64,000 bases of DNA from RGIG8124 sp045130665 (GTDB lineage: Bacteria > Bacillota > Clostridia > Christensenellales > CAG-917), in assembly GCA_045130665.1 (NCBI GenBank), contig JBGUQC010000004.1, forward strand, positions 124,001 through 188,000, in the 5' to 3' direction. The notes under the pieces are model-generated. The model had not been told where the DNA came from and searched no databases. It was given only the letters and a program-made list of their open reading frames with translations. Position 1 is the first letter of the stretch; each line of letters begins with the position of its first letter. The position numbers and the translations under genes are program-made. This document shows, one piece after another, positions 1-8,537 of the stretch.

Positions 1-4
1 AAAG

Positions 5-844
5 ATGGATACTGAAAGAATTAATAATACTCATTATCCAGAAGATATTACCGCATTTTGTGATATACCATATATTGATGATGGAGATAAATATCATTTA
101 TTAGATGTATACACACCATCTGATAAAAAAGATGAAAAATTACCACTTATTATAGATATTCATGGTGGTGGTTATTATTACGGATATAAAGAAATCAATA
201 AATTATACAACTATACCCTTTCTCAATATGGATTCAAGGTTGTATCTGGAAACTACAGACTAGCACCTGCACATACATTTAAAGATATTATACAAGATTT
301 ATATGCTGAATTAGATTGGATAGTTAAAAATGCAGATGAATATAAATTTGATTTAGACAATGTATTCATTACTGGAGATAGTGCTGGCGGAACAATTACA
401 GACTTAATACTTGCAACAAATGCACGCAAAGAATTACAAGAATTGTTCGAAGTGACACCAAAGGTGTCAATTAAAGCAGCAGCAATAACATGTGGTGTTC
501 CAAATCCTGGCAAGTATTTAAGAATTTACATGAAGCCTTTATATGGAAAAGAATACAAGAAATCTCCACTATTCAAAGCTTGCAACTTTAATAATGTAAT
601 TCCAGATGAATTACCACCTATCTTTATTAATTCTTGTAAAGGAGATCCTTTCCACAACGAAAATATTAAGATGTATAACCTAATTAAGGATAAAGGATTA
701 ACTGCGGAATTATATTATTATGAAGAAAAGAAAGAAAATGATGTAGGCGTTGGACATGTATACACAATTTTAACGCCAGATTTAGATGTTTCTAAGAAAA
801 CAACTGAGGAATTAATCAATTTCTTTAAAATTTACGTAGATTAA
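5..844 (+). CDS. alpha/beta hydrolase, HSL-type esterase
   Basis: This 279-residue protein has the features of the hormone-sensitive-lipase (fold-3) branch of alpha/beta hydrolases, which hydrolyse short-chain esters. An HGGG oxyanion-hole motif lies near residue 53 and the nucleophile elbow GDSAGG near residue 124. A plausible catalytic His is in the GVGHVYT segment near the C-terminus. There is no signal peptide, so it is probably cytoplasmic. The ATG lies five bases from the window edge, so its ribosome binding site and a longer N-terminus cannot be excluded. It converges tail to tail, with no spacer, on the next gene. The substrate is unknown. A related esterase domain occurs inside the fusion protein at 41141-42796. 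Confidence 0.8.
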   Translation: MDTERINNTHYPEDITAFCDIPYIDDGDKYHLLDVYTPSDKKDEKLPLIIDIHGGGYYYGYKEINKLYNYTLSQYGFKVVSGNYRLAPAHTFKDIIQDLYAELDWIVKNADEYKFDLDNVFITGDSAGGTITDLILATNARKELQELFEVTPKVSIKAAAITCGVPNPGKYLRIYMKPLYGKEYKKSPLFKACNFNNVIPDELPPIFINSCKGDPFHNENIKMYNLIKDKGLTAELYYYEEKKENDVGVGHVYTILTPDLDVSKKTTEELINFFKIYVD

Positions 845-1873
845 TTATTTTAAAACGAGTAAAACTACAACTAAAATAACTACAGCAGCTACTGTTGAAA
901 GAGACAAAATCCAGATTAATCTGTTGATTAGTCTCTTATTTTTTATGTAATTCTCCACTGTAATTTTAGCTATCTTTTCATCCCCATGATATAAAGTTGA
1001 AACAAGTTGTCTATTCTTTATTAGTTTTGCAAGTTTGTCTTCGGAGATATTTAAATATTCCATTGTTTCTGTAAATGAAAGATAATCTGGGATTTCAGTC
1101 TTTACATTATAATCTCCAACACCATATGCTAAAATCTTTGTATCTACGATTTCAATTGCTGTGGATGAAATCAATGGAGTATTGCATTTATAGAATGTGT
1201 TTGTTAAAGGATTAAAGAAAGATACATACTTTAAAGTATGTAAATTTGGATAAATGGACTTAGTTGCCATTACATAATATGTTAATAATTCTAATGTTTC
1301 CTCAATAGTTGGATCATGTTCACCAAAGGATAACATTAAGATAGATTCAACTGTTACAAATGGAACATTACCATCTGTAATTGTATCTGAATATCCACCT
1401 TCTAATGAGTGATTGTACATAACTTTTGAACCATACCTTGTTAAGAATGTATATGCTCTTGTTACCATAACTTTAATTGCTCTTAAAGTATTGTAATCTA
1501 TGTCTGCACTATTAATTGGATGGTAATTAACAATTGAGTCTGTGACAGCAACGTTATATGCAACTAAATCTAGAGCTGCAATGATAGTTTGATCATCTAA
1601 TCCAGTTATCTTTCTAGATAATTCTCTTGCCTTCTTTTCTTCTCCAACAAGCATTGCGCCTTTAAATGAAGTTTCAAAAGCAGATTCAATATCCTTTTTT
1701 AATAAGAATCTTGTTAAATATTCAACAGCTAAATCTATTAAAGATTTAATATTAGAATTTACAGATGTCATTTGAGATGCATCTTTTAGTTGAACTTTTT
1801 CAAAAACCTCAATAGGAAGTAATCCATTTTTTGGTTGATGAACATTCTTAATTACACTTTTAACTGTTGCCAT
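845..1873 (-). CDS. tail-anchored membrane protein with degenerate nuclease-like core
   Basis: No function is assignable. The 342-residue protein has a soluble helical N-terminal body and a single hydrophobic helix at the extreme C-terminus (about residues 318-341), the layout of a tail-anchored membrane protein facing the cytoplasm. From memory, its middle (KITGLDD, LEGGYSDTIT, then LLTYYVMATKS and FFNPLTN) resembles an uncharacterised Firmicutes family whose core carries a G-D-x-D-F ... W-D-F-K PD-(D/E)XK-like motif. Here the second acidic/lysine element is replaced by MLSFGEH, so catalysis is doubtful. A GAGG ribosome binding site supports the start. It lies downstream of the GH30 gene, with about 95 bp between them. 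Confidence 0.6.
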   Translation of the reverse strand: MATVKSVIKNVHQPKNGLLPIEVFEKVQLKDASQMTSVNSNIKSLIDLAVEYLTRFLLKKDIESAFETSFKGAMLVGEEKKARELSRKITGLDDQTIIAALDLVAYNVAVTDSIVNYHPINSADIDYNTLRAIKVMVTRAYTFLTRYGSKVMYNHSLEGGYSDTITDGNVPFVTVESILMLSFGEHDPTIEETLELLTYYVMATKSIYPNLHTLKYVSFFNPLTNTFYKCNTPLISSTAIEIVDTKILAYGVGDYNVKTEIPDYLSFTETMEYLNISEDKLAKLIKNRQLVSTLYHGDEKIAKITVENYIKNKRLINRLIWILSLSTVAAVVILVVVLLVLK

Positions 1874-1967
1874 ATTTGCCTCTATTAATATTTTCAGTTT
1901 TTCTTTATAAAAATAATTATATCAAGAAAAGACTATACTTAAAAATAAAATACACAATATTTTTCTA

Positions 1968-3596
1968 TTATTTCAATATAATTGTAATAATAGAATATCC
2001 AGGTAAAGTAATTTTATTTTTAAATGATTCTGTTTTAACAGACCAATCTTCATCTGCAGTAGTTGTATATGTTGTCATACTATTATATTTTAATCCATTA
2101 ATATTTATGTCTCGAGATTTCCCTCCATTAGTAATAACAACTACAAGACTACCATCTTTCTTTAAATATGCAGAAGAATATATATTAAGTAAATTAAATG
2201 GATCACTTGAACTGATTTTTACTCTAGTATCACCTGGCTTTATAAATGCAGAATAATGTTTAAAAGCATAATATCGTTTAGGAATAGTTATAACATACTC
2301 ATCATCAACGGTAGTTTCTTGATTATTTTCTATTACATCATAATAAACCAAAGAACTATTATAATCTTCTGCTGATATTGATAACCACCACGACCACGAT
2401 ACAGCATTCATTATAGACAAATCTCCATTTATAACACGACTATCTCGTAATGCCATATCAATGGACAAATCCCTACCCCAAATCATATCACAATATTCAC
2501 TAATAGCAATTTTTGGGAAATTATTATATCCTTTTGCTTTGAGTTTTGTATTAAAATATCGTTTTTTTGCATTTTTATAATCTACACCATATGAATGAAG
2601 AGATACTTCATCGATGGAATTCCAAAATTCATAATTTTTAAATTCCTTTAGATATCTCCATATGTTTTGATAGTCTTCTTCATTTATATGATTTTCATAA
2701 TTTCCAGACTCAAAAATATCCATTTTAAATGATGTGTTCCATAAAGAATTCCAATGTTTTAACCTTTCATAGAATACTTGATAGAATTTTGCTAAATATT
2801 GTGGAGAATAATGACATCCCTCCTGATCGGTTGAATATATAGACCAACTATATTGTGGTTCATTAACAGGACTTATTTGTATTTGATCAGTTGAAATATT
2901 ATAATCTTTGATTATACCTTCATATAATTTATAAGTTGAAATAATAGCATAATCAGAAAAAGCCAAAAAACATTCTTCTTTTAAATTATTTTGATATTCT
3001 TCTGAGCCAATACAATAACCACTTTTAGTTAGCAGATAATGTGGCGAGTTACAAAAAGCAACTAATTTATTAATATTGCCAGTATTTAATGCTAATTTAA
3101 GCATAAGTTGCGTATATTTATCGTGATTACAATTCTCATCTTCAACTATTGTATAGTTATTAGGATCAGAAAAAACGGAATAGTCTCCAGTAAAACATTC
3201 AGATTTAAAAAATGATTCTGTTAAAGCATCTCTTCGTCTACCCTTACCATTATTATAACTTGTATAGTCTCCAACATTATTTCTAAAAAGCTCCCACGAA
3301 CCACCACCAATATTATATCTAAAATAGTTTATTCCAAGACCATCATCGCCATAAACAAGATTAATAACATTATTTCTAAATTCATCTGCATTTATACCAT
3401 CATAGGCACCCATTATTTGATACCACCAGGCTGCAGAAGCACCAAAACCTTCTATTGTTTGAAATGATTTTGAAGTATTCACAGTAAGTCTTAATCCACC
3501 TGCCAAGCCAAATAAGGCATATCCAGAAAAAAAGATGCCCGCAGATAGAATTACGCAAAGTAATATAATCAATAATACTTTTATCGACTTTTTCAT
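1968..3596 (-). CDS. secreted glycoside hydrolase family 30 enzyme
   Basis: The N-terminus (KKSIKVLLIILLCVILSAG) is a signal peptide or membrane anchor, so the enzyme acts outside the cell. The rest is a GH30 (beta/alpha)8 barrel with a C-terminal beta domain. The start of the mature domain (FQTIEGFGASAAWW) is typical of endo-beta-1,6-galactanase-like GH30 proteins. The acid/base Glu is in SPVNEPQ (E246) and the nucleophile in ISEYCD (E367). At 542 residues it is a full-length single-domain enzyme with no binding module. A TTGAAA/TATAAT promoter lies just upstream. Substrate specificity within GH30 (galactan, glucan or xylan) is inferred only from overall resemblance. It is probably monocistronic. 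Confidence 0.8.
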   Translation of the reverse strand: MKKSIKVLLIILLCVILSAGIFFSGYALFGLAGGLRLTVNTSKSFQTIEGFGASAAWWYQIMGAYDGINADEFRNNVINLVYGDDGLGINYFRYNIGGGSWELFRNNVGDYTSYNNGKGRRRDALTESFFKSECFTGDYSVFSDPNNYTIVEDENCNHDKYTQLMLKLALNTGNINKLVAFCNSPHYLLTKSGYCIGSEEYQNNLKEECFLAFSDYAIISTYKLYEGIIKDYNISTDQIQISPVNEPQYSWSIYSTDQEGCHYSPQYLAKFYQVFYERLKHWNSLWNTSFKMDIFESGNYENHINEEDYQNIWRYLKEFKNYEFWNSIDEVSLHSYGVDYKNAKKRYFNTKLKAKGYNNFPKIAISEYCDMIWGRDLSIDMALRDSRVINGDLSIMNAVSWSWWLSISAEDYNSSLVYYDVIENNQETTVDDEYVITIPKRYYAFKHYSAFIKPGDTRVKISSSDPFNLLNIYSSAYLKKDGSLVVVITNGGKSRDININGLKYNSMTTYTTTADEDWSVKTESFKNKITLPGYSIITIILK

Positions 3597-3634
3597 TATT
3601 CTAAAACTCTTTCAAAAAAATATGATTATAATTA

Positions 3635-3663
3635 ATTATAAAATAAACAAAATTGTCTTTCAA
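3635..3663 (-). promoter_or_regulatory. sigma-A promoter of the GH30 gene
   Basis: On the minus strand TTGAAA (3658-3663) and a perfect TATAAT (3635-3640) are separated by exactly 17 bp, about 40 bp before the GH30 start codon. The position between the tRNA-Val 3' end and the gene fits transcription of the glycosidase alone. Confidence 0.7.
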
Positions 3664-3673
3664 GAATATATTT

Positions 3674-3750
3674 TGGTGGGGACAACTGGATTCGAACCGG
3701 TGACCTCATGTATGTGAAACATGCGCTCTAACCGACTGAGCTATGCCCCC
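3674..3750 (-). tRNA. tRNA-Val (anticodon CAC)
   Basis: The minus strand folds into a complete cloverleaf. The acceptor GGGGGCA pairs with TGTCCCC, the D stem is GCTC/GAGC, and the anticodon stem CATGT/ACATG encloses the loop TTCACAT, giving anticodon CAC. The TTCGAAT T-loop is canonical, with one mismatch in the T stem. CCA is encoded at 3674-3676. It lies between the rpsU terminator and the GH30 promoter. Confidence 0.93.
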
Positions 3751-3753
3751 ATG

Positions 3754-3786
3754 ATAAAAAGCCATGTAAATTACTACATGGCCTTT
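3754..3786 (-). terminator. intrinsic terminator after rpsU
   Basis: An 8-bp stem GCCATGTA/TACATGGC with a short loop is followed on the minus strand by a T-rich run. It lies immediately downstream of the rpsU stop codon. Confidence 0.8.
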
Positions 3787-3795
3787 TAGTTTTCA

Positions 3796-3978
3796 TTATT
3801 GATTCTTGTAAGCTCTCTTTCTTGCAGCTTCTGCTTTCTTCTTACGCTTTACGCTTGGTTTTTCATAAGCTTCCTTTTTACGGAGGTCACCAATGATGCC
3901 ATCACGTGCGCATTTTCTCTTGAATCTACGAATAGCGTTTTCTAATGACTCGTTTTCATTAACTTTAACTGTTGACAT
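3796..3978 (-). CDS. rpsU: 30S ribosomal protein bS21
   Basis: The 60-residue, very basic protein has the full bS21 signature: a VNENESLENAIRRFKRKC start region and a Lys/Arg/Ala-rich C-terminal helix ending in RKRAYKNQ. bS21 joins the 30S platform near the anti-Shine-Dalgarno region and promotes initiation. Length and start match the family, with a strong GGAGG ribosome binding site. It has its own promoter and terminator, so it is a single-gene unit downstream of the mtaB-hinT genes. Confidence 0.97.
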   Translation of the reverse strand: MSTVKVNENESLENAIRRFKRKCARDGIIGDLRKKEAYEKPSVKRKKKAEAARKRAYKNQ

Positions 3979-4016
3979 CTCTTTTTCACCTCCTTACTTG
4001 CGTAATGTAGTAATAA

Positions 4017-4043
4017 ATTATAATAAATAAGTTAAATTGTCAA
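4017..4043 (-). promoter_or_regulatory. probable rpsU promoter
   Basis: A perfect TTGACA (4038-4043) is followed on the minus strand by TATAAT (4017-4022), with an unusually short 15-bp spacer. TAATTT, two bases further on, would give a 17-bp spacer with a weaker -10. It lies 39 bp before the rpsU start and separates rpsU from hinT. Confidence 0.6.
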
Positions 4044-4057
4044 ATAATTTTATAAAA

Positions 4058-4399
4058 TTAACCCATTTTATCTGCTAATTGATCGCCACCTAAAATATGG
4101 ATATGTAGATGCTCTACACTTTGACATGCATCTGGTCCTTTATTAGAAATTAATCTGAATCCATTTTTAAGTCCTAAATCATCTACCATAGTAGATAATT
4201 TCTTTATGCATTTTGCAACTATTTTAGCTTGTTCATCTGTCATTTCGATGATGTTTGCAAAGTGTTGTTTTGGCAATAATAAAAGATGAATTGGTGCTTG
4301 AGGATTGATATCCTTGATAATTACCATATCTTCGTCTTCATATACCTTTGTTGAAGGAATTTCACCTTTAATGATCTTACAGAAAATGCAGTTGTCCAT
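4058..4399 (-). CDS. hinT: HIT-family purine nucleoside phosphoramidase HinT
   Basis: The 113-residue protein is a complete HIT (histidine triad) protein. It starts MDNCIFCKIIKGEIPS and carries the triad HLHIHILGG near the C-terminus. HinT proteins cleave the phosphoramide bond of adenosine 5'-phosphoramidates in the cytoplasm. The first Cys pair (CIFC) and a downstream His fit the zinc-binding subset of the family. It follows mtaB after 18 bp and is the last gene of the long heat-shock/translation unit. Confidence 0.93.
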   Translation of the reverse strand: MDNCIFCKIIKGEIPSTKVYEDEDMVIIKDINPQAPIHLLLLPKQHFANIIEMTDEQAKIVAKCIKKLSTMVDDLGLKNGFRLISNKGPDACQSVEHLHIHILGGDQLADKMG

Positions 4400-4417
4400 A
4401 AATTTATCTCCTATTAA

Positions 4418-5710
4418 TTATTTTTCAATTTTTGCGATTAAACCATCTTTGTATTTTTCAATTGGTTTAACCTTTATTATTTCTCCTCTGGTGCCATCTT
4501 CACAGTATATCTTTACATAGTTTTCTGTGTGTCCAACCCAGTAATTTCCGTCTTTTGTTTCTGGTATAAATGATAATGTTTTGCCGATTTGTTTGTCTAG
4601 ATATTTATTAATTAATTCCTCTTTAATCTTAGACAATTCTTTTTGTCTATTATCTTTGATAATACCACTTATTTGTTTATACTTTGCAGCTATTGTTCCA
4701 TCTCTCTTTGAATATGTGAAAACATGGATATCTGCAAAAGCAACTTCTCTTGCAAAATTCATTGTATTGATAAATTGTTCATCTGTTTCTGTTGGGAAAC
4801 CAACAATTATATCTGTAGTTATAGCCGCATTAGGATAATATTCTCTAATTAATTTAACAGCATTTAGATAATCTGATGTTTTATAATGTCTATTCATCTT
4901 TTTGAGAACTTCATCATCTCCACTCTGTAAAGACAAATGGAAATGTGGGCAGAAATCTTTTAACCTCTTTGTGGCCTCTAAAAATTCTCTATTAATTACA
5001 TTAACCTCAAGAGATCCTAATCTTATTCTTGCATCTATATCTTTTAGAGCTAAAACTAGGTCTTTTAAGGATGAATTTATGTCTATGCCATATGCAGATA
5101 GGTTAATACCTATAATTATGAGCTCTTTAGAGAGCTTTGAGGCTCTTCTGCACTCATCCACGACATTTTCTATTAACTGACTTCTACAGTGTCCCCTGAC
5201 GTATGGTATTAAGCAATACGAACAGTAGTTATCACAACCATCCTGGACTTTTATGTAATGTCTAGTCATATATGATAAGGTTCTATCTATATTCTCATAT
5301 TCTTTAGAAATTGCTAAATCTTGAGAAAGGATGAAATTCTTTTGTTCAAAATCTTCGTTTTCTATATCTTGTAATACTCTATCTACTAAAGTTGTTGTTT
5401 TACCTGTTGTACCTAAAACACAAACAACACCATCTTGTTTAAATGGTTCTGGGTTATTTTGTGTTGAGCATCCACATATATAAATCTTGGCATCTTTATT
5501 ATATTTTTTAACACGAGTAATCATTTGTCTTGATTTATGTTCCGCCTCGTTAGTTACAGCACAAGTATTTATTATATAAATATCTGCAAAAGATAAAGAA
5601 TCTGTTACATCATAGCCAAGCTTTGAAAAACGAGCCATAATGCCTTCAGAATCATATTGATTAACCTTACAACCTAAGGATAATACGCATATCTTTTTGC
5701 TAGTCGTCAT
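4418..5710 (-). CDS. mtaB: tRNA t6A37 methylthiotransferase MtaB
   Basis: This radical-SAM methylthiotransferase converts t6A37 to ms2t6A in tRNAs that read ANN codons. The N-terminal UPF0004 domain begins with LGCKVNQYDSEG and carries its cluster cysteines. The radical-SAM motif is CDNYCSYCLIPYVRG (about residues 152-166), and a C-terminal TRAM domain is present. LGCKVNQ and the overall length (430) favour MtaB over MiaB or RimO. The start overlaps the end of rsmE by 11 bp, indicating translational coupling. Confidence 0.93.
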   Translation of the reverse strand: MTTSKKICVLSLGCKVNQYDSEGIMARFSKLGYDVTDSLSFADIYIINTCAVTNEAEHKSRQMITRVKKYNKDAKIYICGCSTQNNPEPFKQDGVVCVLGTTGKTTTLVDRVLQDIENEDFEQKNFILSQDLAISKEYENIDRTLSYMTRHYIKVQDGCDNYCSYCLIPYVRGHCRSQLIENVVDECRRASKLSKELIIIGINLSAYGIDINSSLKDLVLALKDIDARIRLGSLEVNVINREFLEATKRLKDFCPHFHLSLQSGDDEVLKKMNRHYKTSDYLNAVKLIREYYPNAAITTDIIVGFPTETDEQFINTMNFAREVAFADIHVFTYSKRDGTIAAKYKQISGIIKDNRQKELSKIKEELINKYLDKQIGKTLSFIPETKDGNYWVGHTENYVKIYCEDGTRGEIIKVKPIEKYKDGLIAKIEK

Positions 5711-6425
5711 AATCTAATTCACCAATTTTATTTAATACTAGAGCTGGGAATACAATTCCTGCTGTGTCTGCACGTAAAATACGTTTACCTAAAGTTACAG
5801 ATTTTGCACCGCCTTTAACGATTGCATCTACCTCACTCTTTTCAAATCCACCTTCAGGTCCTACAACTAAGGAAATATTCTCTCCCTTTATGTTAATATC
5901 TTCAATTGAATCTTTGTTTTCACACTCGTATGCAATTAAAGATGTATCAAATTCTTTTTGTTTATCTATTACTTCTTCAAATGTAATTGGTTCATATATG
6001 TTTGTTAAAAAAGATGAACCGCATTGTTGAGCAGATTCTAGTGCAATTGTTCTAACTCTTTCTAGATTAAATTTTGTCTCTGCACATCTTTGTGAAATGA
6101 AAGGATAAAAATTAGCAACACCAAGTTCAACTGCTTTTTGAATTACATAGTCTAATTTGCTGTTTTTAAGTATTGCTGCAAATAATGTAACTTCGTGTTT
6201 TCTCTTATCTGCAACCTTAAAGGAATCTACATTTAACACTATAGTGTTAGAATCTATTTTTTCAATAGTACAATTGTATTCTTTACCATCATTTAAGCAG
6301 ATAATTACTTTATATCCAACCTTTGCTCTTAATACTAAGCCAAGATGAATATATGCCATACCAGTTAGGTATATTTTATTATCTACTAATGCATCTGGAG
6401 TTACAAAAAATCTCTTTATTTCCAT
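5700..6425 (-). CDS. rsmE: 16S rRNA (uracil1498-N3)-methyltransferase RsmE
   Basis: This SPOUT-fold enzyme methylates U1498 of 16S rRNA using SAM. The sequence has an N-terminal PUA-like domain (KRFFVTPDAL) and the C-terminal knot with the family signature LVVGPEGGFEKSE and the LGKRILRADTA loop. Its 241 residues match the usual length. It overlaps prmA by 10 bp and mtaB by 11 bp, so all three are co-translated. Confidence 0.95.
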   Translation of the reverse strand: MEIKRFFVTPDALVDNKIYLTGMAYIHLGLVLRAKVGYKVIICLNDGKEYNCTIEKIDSNTIVLNVDSFKVADKRKHEVTLFAAILKNSKLDYVIQKAVELGVANFYPFISQRCAETKFNLERVRTIALESAQQCGSSFLTNIYEPITFEEVIDKQKEFDTSLIAYECENKDSIEDINIKGENISLVVGPEGGFEKSEVDAIVKGGAKSVTLGKRILRADTAGIVFPALVLNKIGELDYDD

Positions 6426-7330
6426 ATAAACTTAAGTCCTTTCCATTCACCTTCAGATTGTACTTCATCTAAAGTTAATCCAATTGCTTCATAATTCTTA
6501 ATTACTTCGTCTACTCTATCTTCTAAAATTCCAGAAATAATAACCTCACCATGTGGATTAAGATGATCCATTATAAATGGCGCTAGTCTATTTAGAATTT
6601 CTGCTGTCATGTTAGAAACAATAACGTCTGCTTTTCTATTAGTCTTTAATAAATCTGCCTCCTCAACTTCAATTGTAGATAAATCTACATCATTTAGAAG
6701 TAAGTTTGCATTTGTGGATTGAACAGCTTGTGGGTCTATATCACACATATAAACAGATTTTGCGCCTAAATATGAGGCGGCAATACCTAAAATACCACTT
6801 CCACAACCGATATCTATAACATCTTTTCCTGTAAAATCTTTAAAATAAACTAATACTAATTTTGTAGTTGGATGAGAACCTGTTCCAAAAGCTAAACCTG
6901 GGTCTAATTTTATGACCTTTTCTCCATCTTTTGGCTTGTAGTCTATCCATATTGGTGTAACTGTAAATCCATTGAAAGATATTGGTTTATAATACTTCTT
7001 CCACTCGTTTTCCCAAGTGTTTGAATCTACCTCACCTTTTACAATTTCTGAGTATGTAAAACCATAGGGTTTTATTTCTTCTAATTTTTCTTTAAGATTA
7101 TCTAAAAGATGTGGATCTTCGTTATCATACATAGAGATAACAACTACATCCTCACGGTTTAATAAATCCTTTTGTTCTACGTAGTCCCAGACATTTTCAG
7201 ACTGTACTAAATCATAAAAGTCGGCAGGGTCTTCAATTGATACCCCGTCGGCTCCTAAATCAAACATAATTTGTGAGATAATATCTGCAGAAAATCTGTT
7301 ACTAATTACACTTATCTTTCTATATTTCAT
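6416..7330 (-). CDS. prmA: ribosomal protein L11 methyltransferase PrmA
   Basis: PrmA trimethylates ribosomal protein L11 with SAM. The N-terminal substrate domain is followed by a Rossmann methyltransferase domain. Its motif I reads VIDIGCGSGILGIAA, followed by the conserved VSNMTAEIL motif. LDPGLAFGTGSHPTT is the typical PrmA segment preceding motif I. Length (304) is normal. Its ATG overlaps the dnaJ stop, the usual Firmicutes order after dnaJ. Confidence 0.95.
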   Translation of the reverse strand: MKYRKISVISNRFSADIISQIMFDLGADGVSIEDPADFYDLVQSENVWDYVEQKDLLNREDVVVISMYDNEDPHLLDNLKEKLEEIKPYGFTYSEIVKGEVDSNTWENEWKKYYKPISFNGFTVTPIWIDYKPKDGEKVIKLDPGLAFGTGSHPTTKLVLVYFKDFTGKDVIDIGCGSGILGIAASYLGAKSVYMCDIDPQAVQSTNANLLLNDVDLSTIEVEEADLLKTNRKADVIVSNMTAEILNRLAPFIMDHLNPHGEVIISGILEDRVDEVIKNYEAIGLTLDEVQSEGEWKGLKFIWK

Positions 7331-8472
7331 TTCGTTACATCATCATACTTTTTCTTCATTGGGAATTGTTTACTATCAAATGAAACTTTGAGTTTATTTA
7401 ATAGTTCTTTTTGTTCACGAGAGAGTGACTTTGGAGTTTCAACTATAACCTTTACATATAAATCTCCATATCCATTAGAATTAAGTTTTCTAATTCCCTT
7501 TCCTTTTACTGTTAAGATTTCACCACTTTGTGTACCTTCTGGAATCTTAACTGGTGTTGTACCAGATAAAGTTGGTACATTAATCGTTGTGCCTAAAGCT
7601 GCCTCAACTGGATTGATTGGCAATTCAATCATGATATCTGCATTTCTTCTCTTGAAATATTTATGTGGTTGAACATTGAGATAAACAATTAAATCTCCCT
7701 TTCCACCACCATTTATACCATGATGTCCCTCATTTCTCATGATTTTGTGTTGTCCGTTATCTACACCTGCTGGAATTTGAACTTCAATATCTCTTAATTG
7801 TTCAACTCTGCCTTGACCATGACATTTTGGACATTGTTCTAAGACAACTTTACCTTTTCCTTTACAGTTAGGACATACACCTTGAGTTTGGATTTGTCCG
7901 AAAGGAGTTCTTTGAATACGATTTACATATCCTGCACCATTACAAGATGAGCAAGTCTTTAGACTTGTTCCATTCTTTGCACCTGTACCATTACAGTCTG
8001 GACAGTTTTCAACTCTTTTTATTCTTATAGTCTTTTTACATCCAAAAGCTGCTTCCTCAAAAGTAATTGTGAGTTTAACTTCAATATCTGAACCGGATTG
8101 AGGAGCATTTCTATTTGATGAACGAGAACCGCCTCCAAAACCACCAAATCCTCCGAAAATATTAGAAATGATATCATCAAAGTTCATTCCGCCACTAAAT
8201 CCGCCAAATCCACCTGCATTTGGATCAAATTGTGGGCCATCTTCTGAACCATATGTATCATATACTTTCTTCTTTTCTGGATCTGAAAGTACTGAATAAG
8301 CGTGATTTATCTCTTTAAATTTTTCTTCTGCAGCCTTTTTCTCGCTTTCAGGCTTTCCTGAATATAAATCTGGGTGATACTTTTTAGCAAGGCTACGATA
8401 TGCAGATTTTATTTCTGCATCTGATGCACCTTTTTGTAATCCCAAAATCTGATATAAATCTTTGTCTGCCAT
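7327..8472 (-). CDS. dnaJ: molecular chaperone DnaJ
   Basis: This is a full-length type I DnaJ (381 residues). The J domain carries HPD at about residue 33, followed by a Gly/Phe-rich linker (about 85-120) and four CxxCxGxG zinc repeats (first CPDCNGTG, last CPKCHGQG). The C-terminal substrate-binding domains are complete. It delivers unfolded clients to DnaK and stimulates ATP hydrolysis. It is separated from dnaK by 65 bp containing a strong hairpin, which may set a lower DnaJ level. Confidence 0.97.
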   Translation of the reverse strand: MADKDLYQILGLQKGASDAEIKSAYRSLAKKYHPDLYSGKPESEKKAAEEKFKEINHAYSVLSDPEKKKVYDTYGSEDGPQFDPNAGGFGGFSGGMNFDDIISNIFGGFGGFGGGSRSSNRNAPQSGSDIEVKLTITFEEAAFGCKKTIRIKRVENCPDCNGTGAKNGTSLKTCSSCNGAGYVNRIQRTPFGQIQTQGVCPNCKGKGKVVLEQCPKCHGQGRVEQLRDIEVQIPAGVDNGQHKIMRNEGHHGINGGGKGDLIVYLNVQPHKYFKRRNADIMIELPINPVEAALGTTINVPTLSGTTPVKIPEGTQSGEILTVKGKGIRKLNSNGYGDLYVKVIVETPKSLSREQKELLNKLKVSFDSKQFPMKKKYDDVTK

Positions 8473-8484
8473 AATATTGTTGAT

Positions 8485-8508
8485 GGCCCAGGCCGTTAAG
8501 CCTGAGCC
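8485..8508 (-). promoter_or_regulatory. hairpin between dnaK and dnaJ
   Basis: GGCTCAGGC and GCCTGGGCC form a 9-bp GC-rich stem around a 6-base loop on the minus strand, in the dnaK-dnaJ spacer. No T-run follows, so it is more likely an mRNA processing or stability element than a terminator. Confidence 0.5.
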
Positions 8509-8537
8509 GAATTAATTTAATTAAATTAAATTAGTTA

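Noticed and set aside
1867..2256. A 129-codon plus-strand frame over the end of the GH30 gene.
   Set aside because: It is opposite a recognised enzyme, has no ribosome binding site and encodes low-complexity hydrophobic sequence.
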